A stretch of DNA of 43,436 nt from an uncultured Bacilli bacterium (GCA_934098435.1 CAKOOV010000010.1:1-43436), one strand, 5' to 3'; counted from the stretch's first letter, positions 14,580-24,787 are shown. Numbers and translations are program-made. The notes: a model not told the origin generated them from the letters alone.

Positions 14580-15473
14580 ATGAATGAACAAGAAATGATT
14601 CAGAAACAAAAAATAGAAAAGAGAGAAAAAACAGATATCATCTTAGCTTATATACTAATTGTTATCTTATTAGCAGGAATAGGAATAGTATTATATCTAA
14701 AGTATGGCGATAACCGAGATAATGCTAAAGTTCCAAATGAACATGTATCAAATTATATAACATTAGATAAAATATCAAATAGTTTAAATAGTTCTAATTT
14801 ATCTTCCCAGTTAATAGCGGATGGTGCTACATTCACTAGTACAGTAAATGAAAACAATTTAATAGTAAATTATAGTAAAGAAGATACCAAATTAGATTTA
14901 ACAATCCCATTAATAGATAATGAATTAGAAATAAATATTAAAGAAGAAAATAAAGATTTAATAACACAAATATATAAAGAAATAATGACTATCATTTGCA
15001 CTTATTATGGTAATGATGCAAATAGTTGTACCACTGCAATTAAAGAAACAAACTCTACAGAAGAAGGTATAAGATTTGTAAATGATGAAAATAATAATAT
15101 CGTATATATCAATATAATGAAGAGTATCGATGTATCAAAATATTCAAACACAAATAGTCAAAATACATTATCATTAATTGATATTAGTAATGAAAACACT
15201 ACTAATGTTCTAGTAAGCAATGTAAATATTACAAACAGCACAGATACAATTAATATAAATTATCAAATAGAATTTAAAGATCAAGCCTCAGCTAATAATT
15301 TTAGCCTTAACATTGCGCTATACGATGAAAGTGATACCTTATTAGAAGAACAAACTAAAGAATATATCAAAGAAGATATAACTAATCCAAAAACAGATAC
15401 AATAAGTTTTAATTTAGACGATACAGTAAAACTAGAAAAAATAAAAAAATATAGTATAAACATTATAGAATAA
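14580..15473 (+). CDS. unknown membrane-anchored protein
   Basis: I do not recognise this 297-residue protein. A charged, Gln/Glu/Lys-rich cytoplasmic start precedes one membrane segment (ILAYILIVILLAGIGIVLYL, about residues 20-40). The remainder, rich in Asn, Ser, Thr and Ile, should lie outside. It reads as two beta-rich parts, the second of which (from about NVLVSNVNITNSTDTININY) resembles an Ig-like sandwich. There are two Cys in the first external part, which could pair. It lies nine bases upstream of deoD, so both are probably cotranscribed, with no obvious functional tie. Confidence 0.65.
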   Translation: MNEQEMIQKQKIEKREKTDIILAYILIVILLAGIGIVLYLKYGDNRDNAKVPNEHVSNYITLDKISNSLNSSNLSSQLIADGATFTSTVNENNLIVNYSKEDTKLDLTIPLIDNELEINIKEENKDLITQIYKEIMTIICTYYGNDANSCTTAIKETNSTEEGIRFVNDENNNIVYINIMKSIDVSKYSNTNSQNTLSLIDISNENTTNVLVSNVNITNSTDTININYQIEFKDQASANNFSLNIALYDESDTLLEEQTKEYIKEDITNPKTDTISFNLDDTVKLEKIKKYSINIIE

Positions 15474-15482
15474 GGAGGCAAA

Positions 15483-16187
15483 ATGAGTACACATATAGAA
15501 AGTAATATTAACAATATTGCTAAAACAGTACTAATGCCAGGAGATCCAAAAAGATGCGAATACATTGCTAAGAAATTCCTATCCAACGCAAAAATCGTTA
15601 ATAACGTTAGAGGAATGACTGCTTACACAGGCTATTATAAAGGTAAACAAATAACAATATTTCCATCAGGAATGGGTATTCCAAGTATGGGTATATATTC
15701 ATATGAACTGTTTAAAGAATACAATGTTGAAAACATAATACGTATAGGAACCATGGGAAGTTATACAAATTTAAAATTAAAAGATATCGTTTTAGTAGAA
15801 AACGCTATAACCAATTCCAATTATGGCAGATATCTATGTAATTATCAAAATATTAATATAAATAGTAACGTCGAATTAAATAGCAAAATAGAATTATCAG
15901 CTAAAGAATTAAATATAAAAATAAATAAAGGAAATATATATTCATCAGATGTCTTCTATGAGCAAAACAATAATTTCCAAGAAAAAGTAGCCAAGTATTC
16001 AGTTTTAGGAGTAGAAATGGAATCGTTTGCATTACTATTAAATGCTAAACTGCTTAACAAAAAGGCAACTACTTTACTTATGGTAAGCGATAGTTTTAAT
16101 TTTTCAGATAAATTATCTAGTTTAGAAAGAGAACAAGGACTTGACAATTTAATAATTTTAGCCTTAGAAGCAAGTTTAAAAATTTAA
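15483..16187 (+). CDS. deoD: Purine-nucleoside phosphorylase, DeoD type
   Basis: DeoD splits purine nucleosides with phosphate into base and (deoxy)ribose 1-phosphate in salvage. At 234 residues it has the usual length. Visible motifs are VLMPGDPKRCEYIA, FPSGMGIPSMGIYSYEL, IIRIGTMGSY (phosphate-binding Arg), and VLGVEMESFALL, the nucleoside-binding signature. The late Asp of the active site is in LMVSDSFNF. AGGAGG precedes the start. No other salvage genes are close. Confidence 0.95.
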   Translation: MSTHIESNINNIAKTVLMPGDPKRCEYIAKKFLSNAKIVNNVRGMTAYTGYYKGKQITIFPSGMGIPSMGIYSYELFKEYNVENIIRIGTMGSYTNLKLKDIVLVENAITNSNYGRYLCNYQNININSNVELNSKIELSAKELNIKINKGNIYSSDVFYEQNNNFQEKVAKYSVLGVEMESFALLLNAKLLNKKATTLLMVSDSFNFSDKLSSLEREQGLDNLIILALEASLKI

Positions 16188-16220
16188 AACTAGTACATAA
16201 TATAACAAGAGGTGATATGC

Positions 16221-17477
16221 ATGAATATAGAAACAATCAATATGGGTGCCTACAATCTGCACTTTATCAAAACAAAAAAATTTAAAACAATAACAATAGA
16301 TGTAGATTTTTATCGTGAAATCAAAAAAGAAGAAATTACCAAAAGAAATTTACTAAAAATGATATTATTAGATTCAAGTGAAAATTATAAAAATGAAAAA
16401 GAATTAATAATAGAAAGTGAGAATTTATATGATATAAAAGTATCATCATCAATTTCTCGTATTGGTAAATTTAGTAATTTATCTTTTCAGACAAAATTCC
16501 TAAACGAAAAATATACAGAAGAAGGAATGAATAAAGAATCTATCATCTTTTTTCTTGACATAATATTTAACCCAAATATAAAAAATAATGCTTTTCTTAA
16601 TATTGATAAACAAAAAAGTAAATTAAAACAAGATATAATAAGTATTAAAGATAATAAAGTAAAATATTCAGTATTAAAATTAATGGAGAAAATGAAAGAA
16701 AAAGAATACTCATATAACACATTTGGCTATTTAGAAGATTTAGAAGATATAACAGGAAAAGAATTATATAATTACTATGAAAAAGTATTAAAAGAAGATC
16801 AAATAGACGTTTTCATTCTTGGTGATATTGATGCAAGTCAAATAAAAGAAATATTTAAAGAATATTTCAAAGTAACAACCTTCAAAAAAAATAATAAAAA
16901 TCTTCTTATAAAAGAATTGCTTCCAAGAAAAAGAATAGTAAGATATCATGAATATGATAAAGTAAATCAAGCACAATTAATAATATTATGCAGTTTAAAC
17001 AATCTTACAGAATTTGAAAGAAGATATACCATAAAATTATATAACGAAATAATAGGAGGATCAGCCAATTCTATATTATTCGAAAATGTAAGAGAAAAAC
17101 ATAGTTACTGCTATTATATAAATTCTAGTGTTAAAGCCTATGACAATATTTTACTCATAAATTCAGGCGTAGAACAAGAAAACATAGACAAAACAATTAA
17201 ATTAGTTAAAAAAACTCTAAAAAGTATTACTGAAGGAAAACTAAATGAAGAAAACATTACAACAGCAAAAAACACAATAATATCAGGTATAAAATCAGCA
17301 TCTGATGAGCCAATAGGAATAATCAATACATGCTTTTCTAATGTTCTAGTAGGAACACCAACCGAAGAAGAACGTATTGCAAACTTTAATAAAATAACAA
17401 AAGAAGATATAATAAAAGTAAGCAAAAAAGTAACCCTTCATACTATCTTAACATTAGAAAGTAAGGAGGATGAATAA
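16221..17477 (+). CDS. M16-family peptidase homologue lacking the zinc motif (YmfF type)
   Basis: In Bacilli, YmfF and YmfH are paired M16 proteins. This one, about 418 residues, has no HxxEH near its start and so cannot bind zinc there. It does keep the C-terminal half marks, such as ENVREKHSYCYYINSSVKAY. It most likely forms the inactive half of a heterodimer with the next protein. AGAGGTG at 16208-16214 selects the ATG at 16221 over a GTG at 16212. Its stop overlaps the start of the partner by one base, which fits equal synthesis. Confidence 0.85.
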   Translation: MNIETINMGAYNLHFIKTKKFKTITIDVDFYREIKKEEITKRNLLKMILLDSSENYKNEKELIIESENLYDIKVSSSISRIGKFSNLSFQTKFLNEKYTEEGMNKESIIFFLDIIFNPNIKNNAFLNIDKQKSKLKQDIISIKDNKVKYSVLKLMEKMKEKEYSYNTFGYLEDLEDITGKELYNYYEKVLKEDQIDVFILGDIDASQIKEIFKEYFKVTTFKKNNKNLLIKELLPRKRIVRYHEYDKVNQAQLIILCSLNNLTEFERRYTIKLYNEIIGGSANSILFENVREKHSYCYYINSSVKAYDNILLINSGVEQENIDKTIKLVKKTLKSITEGKLNEENITTAKNTIISGIKSASDEPIGIINTCFSNVLVGTPTEEERIANFNKITKEDIIKVSKKVTLHTILTLESKEDE

Positions 17478-18748
17478 TGGAAAAAATAAAACTAAAAGAT
17501 ATAGATGAAGACATTTACTATGAAAAATTAAGTAATGGCTTAGAAGTATATCTATATAATAAAGACAACGTTCATACAAACTATGTAACATTTACAACAA
17601 AATACGGTTCAATATACAATGAATTCGTTCCTATTGGAGAAAATAAAATGACATCATTTCCCAAAGGAATCGCCCATTTTTTAGAACATAAAGTTTTTGT
17701 TCAAAAAGATGATCCACAACCAATGGAATTTTTTGCTAAATCAGGTTCAATATGCAACGCATATACAACCTTCAGAAACACCACATATTTATTTTATGCT
17801 ACGGAAAATCTAGAAGAAAATATAAATTATCTTTTAGATTATGTTCAAAATATTTACTTAACTCAAGAATCGGTAGAAAGCGAAAAAGGTATAATAGCGG
17901 AAGAAATACATATGTATGAAGATAGACCAAATGAAGTATTAATCGAAAAAACAAGATTGAATTCTTTAAACAACAATCCTTACCGTGATAGCATTATAGG
18001 TACAGTTAAAGATATTGAAAGTATAACAAAAGAAGATTTAGAAACATGTTATCACACATTCTATCATCCATCTAATATGTTTTTAGTAGTATCTGGTAAT
18101 TTTAATGTCGAAAAAATAATGGAGACAATAAGAGAAAACCAAAGAAATAAAGAATTCAAAAAATTAGATAAAATCAAAATAAAAGAATTTGACGAAAAAG
18201 ACAAAGTATATAAAGAAACAGAAGTAATAAAAAGTTCAACTAATATACCAAAAGCTGCTTACACAATAAAGATACCATTAAAAAATATAAAACTTACAAG
18301 AAGAAAAATACATCTATATCTATATATACTATTTACAACATTATTTGATGAAACAAGTGATTTTGATCAAAAGTTAAAAGAAGAAAATATAATAACCAGC
18401 ACAACATACGTAAGTTTATTAAACTGCAATACACACATATTAATATCGCTAATAAATGAAACACCAAAGTATGAGGAGTTTTTATCAAAGCTAAAAGAAA
18501 AATTAAAGTCATTAGAAGTAAAAGAATCTGACTTTAATCGTAAGAAAAAAGTATTAATAAGCAATGAATTATTAGCCTTTGAATCAGTAGAAACAGTAAA
18601 TGATATCATAATTGATAATATTATATATGATAATAAGTTAGAAGATAACCCAATTGAAATAATAAATTCATTAACATATAAAGAATTAAAAGAATTAATT
18701 AAAGAACTTGATATCAAAAATACCACTACAGTAATAGTAAAAAAATAA
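17477..18748 (+). CDS. M16-family zinc metallopeptidase (YmfH type)
   Basis: The 423-residue protein carries the inverted zinc motif as HFLEH (residues 67-71) and the downstream Glu region KGIIAEEIHMYED. The N-terminal catalytic half and the C-terminal non-catalytic half are both present. There is no signal peptide, so peptides are probably cleaved in the cytoplasm. It should pair with the motif-less protein upstream. A terminator follows at 18742. Confidence 0.92.
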   Translation: MEKIKLKDIDEDIYYEKLSNGLEVYLYNKDNVHTNYVTFTTKYGSIYNEFVPIGENKMTSFPKGIAHFLEHKVFVQKDDPQPMEFFAKSGSICNAYTTFRNTTYLFYATENLEENINYLLDYVQNIYLTQESVESEKGIIAEEIHMYEDRPNEVLIEKTRLNSLNNNPYRDSIIGTVKDIESITKEDLETCYHTFYHPSNMFLVVSGNFNVEKIMETIRENQRNKEFKKLDKIKIKEFDEKDKVYKETEVIKSSTNIPKAAYTIKIPLKNIKLTRRKIHLYLYILFTTLFDETSDFDQKLKEENIITSTTYVSLLNCNTHILISLINETPKYEEFLSKLKEKLKSLEVKESDFNRKKKVLISNELLAFESVETVNDIIIDNIIYDNKLEDNPIEIINSLTYKELKELIKELDIKNTTTVIVKK

Positions 18749-18776
18749 AGTAGAAAAATTTCTATTTTATTTTTTC
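18742..18776 (+). terminator. terminator after the M16 pair
   Basis: A 15-base stem (18742-18756 with 18759-18773, one G-U) with a two-base apparent loop is followed by T residues. In practice the inner A-T pairs will open into a larger loop. Confidence 0.65.
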
Positions 18777-18861
18777 TTCTAATCCAAATGTAAACTAGTA
18801 CAAAAAAGCATTTTCAAAAGTAAATATTTATGTTATTATAATAATAAGAGGAGATAAGAAT

Positions 18862-20010
18862 ATGAAGAAACTATTTTCACGTTTAGATAAACCACTATTA
18901 ATAACAACCATAATTTTCTTTATATTTGGAGCAATAATGATTCAAAGCGCTTCATCAATGGAATCATTCATGCGCTATAATTATAGTCCATATCATTATT
19001 TTTTTAGAGAATTAATTTTTTTAGCAATAGGAACAATCTTCTTCTTATTTACAATAATATTTCCAACAAAAAATTACAAAAAAATATATAGCTTCTTATT
19101 ATTCATAATTTTCACAGCATTATTAGGATTATTAGTATACGGGCATGCCGCTAATAATGCAGTTAGCTGGTATAAAATAGGACCATTTACTTTACAGCCA
19201 TCAGAATTTGCCAAAGTAGCTGTTATAATATATTTAGCAGTATACTATGAAAAAAACAAAGAAAAATTAGACAACGAATGGATATTTATAAAACCAATAA
19301 TTTTAGTAACCATCGTAGCCTCACTTGTATTAATCCAACCAGATATGGGAACAGCTTTCATTATTATGGCAATTGCAATGTTAATGTTTTATGCTGTACC
19401 AGTTAATAAAAAATATCGTAGTATATTTAATAAAATAATTGTTGGAGGTATCATTGTAGTAGCCTTAGTATTAATAACTACAGGAGGTAGTTTCTTAAAA
19501 GATTACCAACTAGAAAGATTTAATTTTACCAAGCCATGCGAAAGATATCAAGAAAAATCAGGATATCAATTATGTAATAGTTTCATAGCTTTTAAAAATG
19601 GCGGTATAAAAGGGCAAGGACTAGGGGCATCAACTCAAAAATATTTATATTTACCTGAATCATATACTGATTTTATTTTTCCAATAGTAGTTGAAGAATG
19701 GGGACTAATAGTAGGAATAGCCATCTTAATAGCATATATGCTTGTGCTATATAGAATAATTAAAATAGCCAGAAATGCTACAACATTACGAAATAGCCTA
19801 ATGTGTTATGGAATCTTCTGTTATTTAATATGCCACATAATGATCAATTTATTAGGCGTTATGGGAGTAATCCCATTAACAGGAGTCCCATTACCATTTC
19901 TATCATATGGTGGTAGTTACACAATATGTTTGATGACAGTTTTAGGCCTAGTACAAAGAGTTTCGATAGAAACAAACAGCACAAAACAAAAACAAATAAG
20001 AAAATTATAA
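18862..20010 (+). CDS. ftsW: Peptidoglycan glycosyltransferase FtsW (SEDS family)
   Basis: SEDS proteins polymerise lipid II; FtsW does so at the division site. The 382-residue protein has about ten membrane segments and the family marks WYKIGPFTLQPSEFAKV, QPDMGTAFII, GIKGQGLGAS, LPESYTDFIFPIVVEEWG and IPLTGVPLPFLSYGGS. Its place directly before ftsA and ftsZ, and the LPES-DFIF block, favour FtsW over RodA, though RodA cannot be fully excluded. The start has a GAGGAG ribosome binding site. The usual partner PBP is not in the window. Confidence 0.88.
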   Translation: MKKLFSRLDKPLLITTIIFFIFGAIMIQSASSMESFMRYNYSPYHYFFRELIFLAIGTIFFLFTIIFPTKNYKKIYSFLLFIIFTALLGLLVYGHAANNAVSWYKIGPFTLQPSEFAKVAVIIYLAVYYEKNKEKLDNEWIFIKPIILVTIVASLVLIQPDMGTAFIIMAIAMLMFYAVPVNKKYRSIFNKIIVGGIIVVALVLITTGGSFLKDYQLERFNFTKPCERYQEKSGYQLCNSFIAFKNGGIKGQGLGASTQKYLYLPESYTDFIFPIVVEEWGLIVGIAILIAYMLVLYRIIKIARNATTLRNSLMCYGIFCYLICHIMINLLGVMGVIPLTGVPLPFLSYGGSYTICLMTVLGLVQRVSIETNSTKQKQIRKL

Positions 20011-20039
20011 AGAAAATATATACATTTTCTTTATTTTTT
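20009..20039 (+). terminator. terminator after ftsW
   Basis: AAAGAAAAT (20009-20017) pairs with ATTTTCTTT (20024-20032) and is followed by ATTTTTT. Confidence 0.65.
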
Positions 20040-20079
20040 GTTATAATTATATTGTATTATTTTAGGGAGAGTCGATATC

Positions 20080-21327
20080 GTGAAGAAAATATACACTGCA
20101 ATTGATATTGGATCTGATAAAATTAAGTTTGTTACAGGAGAATATTTTGGTGGAAAAGTAAATGTACTTTCCTCACATGAACAAAAAGCAAAAGGAATAA
20201 GAAAAGGTTTAATTGTCGATCCTAATTTAGCCATTAATTCAATTAAAGATGGCATAAAAGAAATGAATAATATGCTTGGTATAGAAATAAAGAAAGTAAT
20301 AGTAAATGTACCAGACTATAATACGAAGTTCATGCTCGTAACTGGTGAAGTAAATATCATAGATGAGGATGAATTAATTACGAGTGAAGATATAAATAAA
20401 GTAATCAAAGAATCAGTTTATGCCAAATTATATGAAGACTATGAATTAATTACAGTAGTACCATTAGTATTTACAATCGATGATGAAGAAGCTGAAAATC
20501 CCATTGGTAAAACAGGCAAAAAATTGGGAATGAAAGGAATAATGATTTCCGCCCCTAAAAAGAATATATATTCAGTTTTATCTGTCATGGAAGGAGCAGG
20601 TTTAGATGTAGTAGACATTACTATATCTGGATTATGCGATTATGCTGAAGTTGGTAACAAAAATTTAGATAAAAAAATTGGTGCAATTATCAATTTAGGA
20701 CATGAAACAACCAATGTTTCTGTATATAATAAAGGAAAACTTATGAATACTGAAACAATTCAATTAGGAGGATTAAATATTGACAAAGATCTTGCCTACA
20801 TGTTTAATATTAACATCTTCGATGCCAGAGAGATAAAAGAAAAATTTGCCTCAAGTCATAAAAGATTCATAGCATTAAACGACGTATATGAAGTAAAAAA
20901 TACAGCAGAAGAAATAATAAAACTAAATCAAATAGAAGTAACAGAAATAGTTATGGATCGCTTAGCAGAAATACTTGAACTGGCAAACAAACAAATATTA
21001 CTATTGACAAAACAAAATATTTCTTATATAGTAATAACAGGAGGATTAACCGAAATAAGGGCCTTTAAAAATTTAGTCTATGAAATTTTAGGAAAAGATG
21101 TTATAATATTTAATGAAGATACGTTAGGTATCAGAGATAATAAGTATACTACTGCAATGGGTATGATAAAATACTTTATAAATAAAATGGAAAACAGGGG
21201 AAAAGAATATTCAATGCTAGATAAAGAAGACGAGGAGCTACTTATAAATCCAAATAATAAGAATAAAAAGGACAAAATAGCAATTACCAAAATATTTGGA
21301 AATTTTATTGGTACTAAGGAGGATTAA
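20080..21327 (+). CDS. ftsA: Cell division protein FtsA
   Basis: FtsA is the actin-like protein that tethers FtsZ to the membrane. The 415-residue product starts with GTG and opens with the phosphate-1 loop TAIDIGSDKIKFV. It has the 1C SHS2-like region, the phosphate-2 loop GAIINLGHETTNVSVY, and the adenosine motif YIVITGGLTEIRAF. The C-terminus (KIAITKIFGNFIG) is likely the amphipathic membrane-targeting helix. ftsZ begins three bases after the stop, so the two are coupled. Confidence 0.95.
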   Translation: MKKIYTAIDIGSDKIKFVTGEYFGGKVNVLSSHEQKAKGIRKGLIVDPNLAINSIKDGIKEMNNMLGIEIKKVIVNVPDYNTKFMLVTGEVNIIDEDELITSEDINKVIKESVYAKLYEDYELITVVPLVFTIDDEEAENPIGKTGKKLGMKGIMISAPKKNIYSVLSVMEGAGLDVVDITISGLCDYAEVGNKNLDKKIGAIINLGHETTNVSVYNKGKLMNTETIQLGGLNIDKDLAYMFNINIFDAREIKEKFASSHKRFIALNDVYEVKNTAEEIIKLNQIEVTEIVMDRLAEILELANKQILLLTKQNISYIVITGGLTEIRAFKNLVYEILGKDVIIFNEDTLGIRDNKYTTAMGMIKYFINKMENRGKEYSMLDKEDEELLINPNNKNKKDKIAITKIFGNFIGTKED

Positions 21328-21329
21328 AA

Positions 21330-22409
21330 ATGAATAATATGTTTGGTTTAGAAATGGATCAATTAGCAAAAATTAAAGTAATTGGTGTAGGGGGAGGCGG
21401 CTGTAACGCTGTAAATAGAATGATTGAGTCTGGACTAAAAGGTGTCGAGTTTATCGTAGCCAATACAGATCTTCAAGTATTAAACAATTCTTTAGCTCCA
21501 ATCAAATTACAAATAGGAAGAGAACTAACCGACGGGTTAGGTGCTGGCGCTAATCCAGAAATAGGAAGAGAAGCTGCCTTAGAGTCAAAGGCCGAAATAG
21601 AAGAAGCAATCAAAGGCGCCGACATGGTATTTGTAACATGCGGAATGGGCGGTGGAACTGGTACAGGAGCTGCTCCAGTAATAGCAGAAATATCACAAGA
21701 TTTAGGTGCTCTTACAGTAGGAATTGTTACTAAACCATTTAGCTTCGAAGGCAAAAAGAGAATGAGCCAAGCAGTAACAGGTTTAGATGAACTAAAAAAA
21801 CATGTAGATACACTAATTGTTATACCGAACGATAGATTAAGAGAATTAATTGATAAATCAACTCCAATGCTGGAGGCATTTAGAGAAGTAGATAATGTAT
21901 TACATAGAGGAGTACAATCAATTTCCGATTTAATTGCTGTATCAGGACTAGTAAATCTAGATTTTGCCGATGTTAAAGCAGTTATGAAGGATAGAGGAAA
22001 CGCTCTTATTGGAATTGGTGTAGGTTCAGGTGAGAATAGAGCCGTTGAAGCAGCAAAGCAAGCTGTATCTTCACCACTATTAGAAACATCTATAAATGGT
22101 GCAACTGATGCAATTATTAATGTAACAGGTGGTTCTTCATTAACATTATTTGAAGTAGAAGAAGCAGCTGAAGTAATTAGAACAGCCGCTAACACCGATA
22201 TAAATACTATCTTTGGAGCAGTAATTAATGAAAATTTAAATGATGAAGTAATAGTTACCGTAATAGCAACTGGTTTTGAAAATCAAAGCGAACCATTATA
22301 TCATAGTTTTAATTCAACAAACAGAGAAGAAATCTTTAGAGAAGGAATAGATGATATTGATAATGATTTAGATATACCACCTTTCTTAAGAGATAGAGAT
22401 AATTATTAA
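21330..22409 (+). CDS. ftsZ: Cell division GTPase FtsZ
   Basis: FtsZ forms the tubulin-like division ring. The 359-residue protein has GVGGGGCNAVNRMI, the tubulin signature GGGTGTGAAPVIAE, the synergy loop with NLDFADVKAVM, and a short linker ending in the conserved tail DLDIPPFLRDR that binds FtsA. Length and motifs are complete. Codon use has more GCT and GGT than neighbours, as in a well expressed gene. A strong terminator follows. Confidence 0.99.
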   Translation: MNNMFGLEMDQLAKIKVIGVGGGGCNAVNRMIESGLKGVEFIVANTDLQVLNNSLAPIKLQIGRELTDGLGAGANPEIGREAALESKAEIEEAIKGADMVFVTCGMGGGTGTGAAPVIAEISQDLGALTVGIVTKPFSFEGKKRMSQAVTGLDELKKHVDTLIVIPNDRLRELIDKSTPMLEAFREVDNVLHRGVQSISDLIAVSGLVNLDFADVKAVMKDRGNALIGIGVGSGENRAVEAAKQAVSSPLLETSINGATDAIINVTGGSSLTLFEVEEAAEVIRTAANTDINTIFGAVINENLNDEVIVTVIATGFENQSEPLYHSFNSTNREEIFREGIDDIDNDLDIPPFLRDRDNY

Positions 22410-22417
22410 CAAACTCT

Positions 22418-22452
22418 AAAAGAAAAGGATATTTCTATATCCTTTTCTTTTA
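22418..22452 (+). terminator. terminator after ftsZ
   Basis: AAAAGAAAAGGATAT (from 22418) pairs perfectly with ATATCCTTTTCTTTT around TTCT. It ends 24 bases before the lgt start, so it may partly attenuate lgt. Confidence 0.8.
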
Positions 22453-22476
22453 CCATAAAATAGAAAGGAACAAAAC

Positions 22477-23259
22477 ATGGATAGAACATTTTTAAGACTA
22501 GGTCCAATAACTATATATTGGTATTCAATATTAATAATAAGTGCCATATTAATAGGATTATATTTTGCTACAAAGCAAGCTGAAAAAAATAAATTAGGAA
22601 AAGAATTTATCATAGACTTAATATGTTATCTAGTACCAATAGGAATAATAGGAGCAAGAATATATTACGTAATATTTAATTTTAATTTATTTAAAGATAA
22701 CCCACTAAGCATATTTAAAATATGGGAAGGTGGATTAGCAATATATGGAGCAGTCATAACAGGAATAATTTTTATAATTTATTATACCAAAAAGAAAGAA
22801 AAAAATACATTATTAGTAATAGATACACTAGCACCATACCTAATCTTAGGTCAAGCAATAGGAAGATGGGGAAACTTTATAAATAAAGAAGCTCATGGTA
22901 TATCAACCAGTCTAAATAATCTCAAAAGTATGCATCTTCCAAATTTCATAATAGAAGGAATGTATATAAATGGTAATTATTATATTCCAACATTCTTATA
23001 TGAATCATTATGGTGTTTTATTGGATTTATACTATTAATAATAATACGAAGTAAAAACAAATATAAAACTAAAGGACTATTAATATCCATATATTGCATA
23101 TGGTATGGAATTGGCAGATTAATAATAGAAGGAATGCGTACAGATAGTCTCTATATAGGAAGCTTAAGAGTAAGTCAAATAGTGTCAATAATATTAATTT
23201 TAATAGGAATAATAGGAATAATATACATAACAAGGAGAAACAAAAATGAACAAAAATAA
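22477..23259 (+). CDS. lgt: Prolipoprotein diacylglyceryl transferase
   Basis: Lgt transfers diacylglycerol from phosphatidylglycerol to the lipobox Cys of prelipoproteins in the membrane. The 260-residue protein has seven or so hydrophobic segments. Its signature is ILGQAIGRWGNFINKEAHG (about residues 126-145), with YHxxx-type sites earlier replaced by TIYWYSI. The C-terminus contains GIGRLIIEGMRTDSLY. Its end overlaps trxB by 14 bases, and this lgt-trxB pair is common in Firmicutes. Confidence 0.95.
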   Translation: MDRTFLRLGPITIYWYSILIISAILIGLYFATKQAEKNKLGKEFIIDLICYLVPIGIIGARIYYVIFNFNLFKDNPLSIFKIWEGGLAIYGAVITGIIFIIYYTKKKEKNTLLVIDTLAPYLILGQAIGRWGNFINKEAHGISTSLNNLKSMHLPNFIIEGMYINGNYYIPTFLYESLWCFIGFILLIIIRSKNKYKTKGLLISIYCIWYGIGRLIIEGMRTDSLYIGSLRVSQIVSIILILIGIIGIIYITRRNKNEQK

Positions 23260-24127
23260 AGTAGTAATAATAGGCTCAGGAATAGCGGGAATGACCGCTG
23301 CAATATATCTGAAAAGGGGAGGCCTAGAACCAATAATAATAGAAAATAGTGCCCCTGGTGGTACATTAAATATAATCCCAAATATTGAAAATTACCCTGG
23401 TTATATTAGCATATCAGGTCCAGATTTAGCAATGAATATATATAATCAAGTGCAAGAATTAAATATAAAATACTCATATAAAAATATAAAAAGCATAAAC
23501 TTAAAAGAAAAAACAATAGATGACGATATAAAATTTGATTATTTAATAATAGCTACAGGCAGAAGTCCAAGACTACTAAATCTTGAACATGAAAAAGAAT
23601 ATCTAGGAAAAGGGATAAGCACATGTGCGCTATGCGATGGAAATTTTTATAAAGATCAAGAAGTAATAGTAGTAGGGGGAGGCTCATCAGCACTAACTGA
23701 AGCAATATACCTATCAAACATTTGCAAAAAAGTAACTATAGTTCATAGAAAAAATACATTTACAGCCGAGCAAAACTTAATATCAAAATTAAATAAAATT
23801 AAGAATATTAAAATAGTATACAATGCAAATATAAAAAAATATAACATAAAAAATGACAAAATAGTATCTGTAACTTTAGATAATAACAAAAAAATAAATT
23901 GTAGTGGCATTTTTCTAAGTATTGGTAGCATACCAAATACAAAACTATTCCAACTAGAAAAAGAAAATAATTATATAATAGTAAATAATAATTATCAAAC
24001 CAATATAAATTACATATATGCTATAGGCGATGTAATAAAAAAAGAAGTTTATCAATTAACTACCGCCACTGGAGATGCCACTATAGCAGCAAATAATATC
24101 ATAAAAAGTCTATCAAATAATAAATAG
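23246..24127 (+). CDS. trxB: Thioredoxin reductase
   Basis: TrxB reduces thioredoxin with NADPH through FAD and a redox-active disulfide. The 293-residue protein has the N-terminal FAD motif VVIIGSGIAGMTAAIYL, the redox site CALCDGNF, the NADPH motif VVVGGGSSALTEAIYLS, and the FAD-binding end YAIGDVIKKEVYQLTTATGDA. The redox pair is CxxC with Ala-Leu between. It lies within the lgt transcript. Length is slightly short of the usual 305-320, with compact loops. Confidence 0.93.
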   Translation: MNKNKVVIIGSGIAGMTAAIYLKRGGLEPIIIENSAPGGTLNIIPNIENYPGYISISGPDLAMNIYNQVQELNIKYSYKNIKSINLKEKTIDDDIKFDYLIIATGRSPRLLNLEHEKEYLGKGISTCALCDGNFYKDQEVIVVGGGSSALTEAIYLSNICKKVTIVHRKNTFTAEQNLISKLNKIKNIKIVYNANIKKYNIKNDKIVSVTLDNNKKINCSGIFLSIGSIPNTKLFQLEKENNYIIVNNNYQTNINYIYAIGDVIKKEVYQLTTATGDATIAANNIIKSLSNNK

Positions 24128-24189
24128 ACATTTACAAATTAATCCATTTATGATAAACTTAATATATAATATGAAAGGAGATAGAAAAA

Positions 24190-24753
24190 ATGGATACAAG
24201 CGCAATAGTTATTATTATAATAGTAGGAGTTATCTTACTTTTAGTATTCTATGGCATAGGAGTATACAATAAACTAGTAAATGCTAGAAATAAAGTAAAC
24301 GACCAGTTTTCCCAAATAGATGTTCAACTAAAAAGAAGAGTAGACTTAATACCAAATTTAGTGGAAACAGTAAAAGGATATGCCAAGCATGAAGAAAAAA
24401 CATTAACCGAAGTAATTGAAGCAAGAAACAAAATGGCTACTGCCAGTGGAATTAATGAAGAATTAGAAGCTTCTAATCAAGTTACTGCTGCTTTAAATAA
24501 ATTGTTTGCTTTATCTGAAGCATATCCAGATTTAAAAGCTAATGAAAATTTTATATCATTACAAGCAGATTTAAAAGAAACTGAAGATAAAGTAAGTTAT
24601 GCAAGACAATTCTATAATGATACAGTATTAACTTATAATAATTTAAGAGAACAATTCCCATCTAACATAATTGCTAATATGTTTAAGTTCGGAAAAATTG
24701 ACTTCTTTAAAACTGATGAAAAAGATAAAGAAGCACCACAAGTTAAATTTTAG
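24190..24753 (+). CDS. LemA family protein
   Basis: LemA proteins have an N-terminal membrane segment and a cytoplasmic or external coiled four-helix body. The 187-residue product has the segment IVIIIIVGVILLLVFYGIGV (residues 6-25), then the family core YNKLVNARNKVNDQFSQIDV, LKRRVDLIPNLVETVKGYA and ARQFYNDTVLTYNN with FPSNIIA. Function is poorly defined. It is followed, 35 bases on, by a DUF2207 protein, a pairing known in many bacteria. Confidence 0.93.
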   Translation: MDTSAIVIIIIVGVILLLVFYGIGVYNKLVNARNKVNDQFSQIDVQLKRRVDLIPNLVETVKGYAKHEEKTLTEVIEARNKMATASGINEELEASNQVTAALNKLFALSEAYPDLKANENFISLQADLKETEDKVSYARQFYNDTVLTYNNLREQFPSNIIANMFKFGKIDFFKTDEKDKEAPQVKF

Positions 24754-24787
24754 GACTTATATAGTCCTTTTTTGATAGGAGAATTAT

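Noticed and set aside
21473..22195. A 240-codon open frame on the minus strand opposite ftsZ
   Set aside because: It lies wholly within the certain ftsZ gene, has no ribosome binding site and is rich in Ser, Ile and Pro as expected from reading FtsZ codons backwards.
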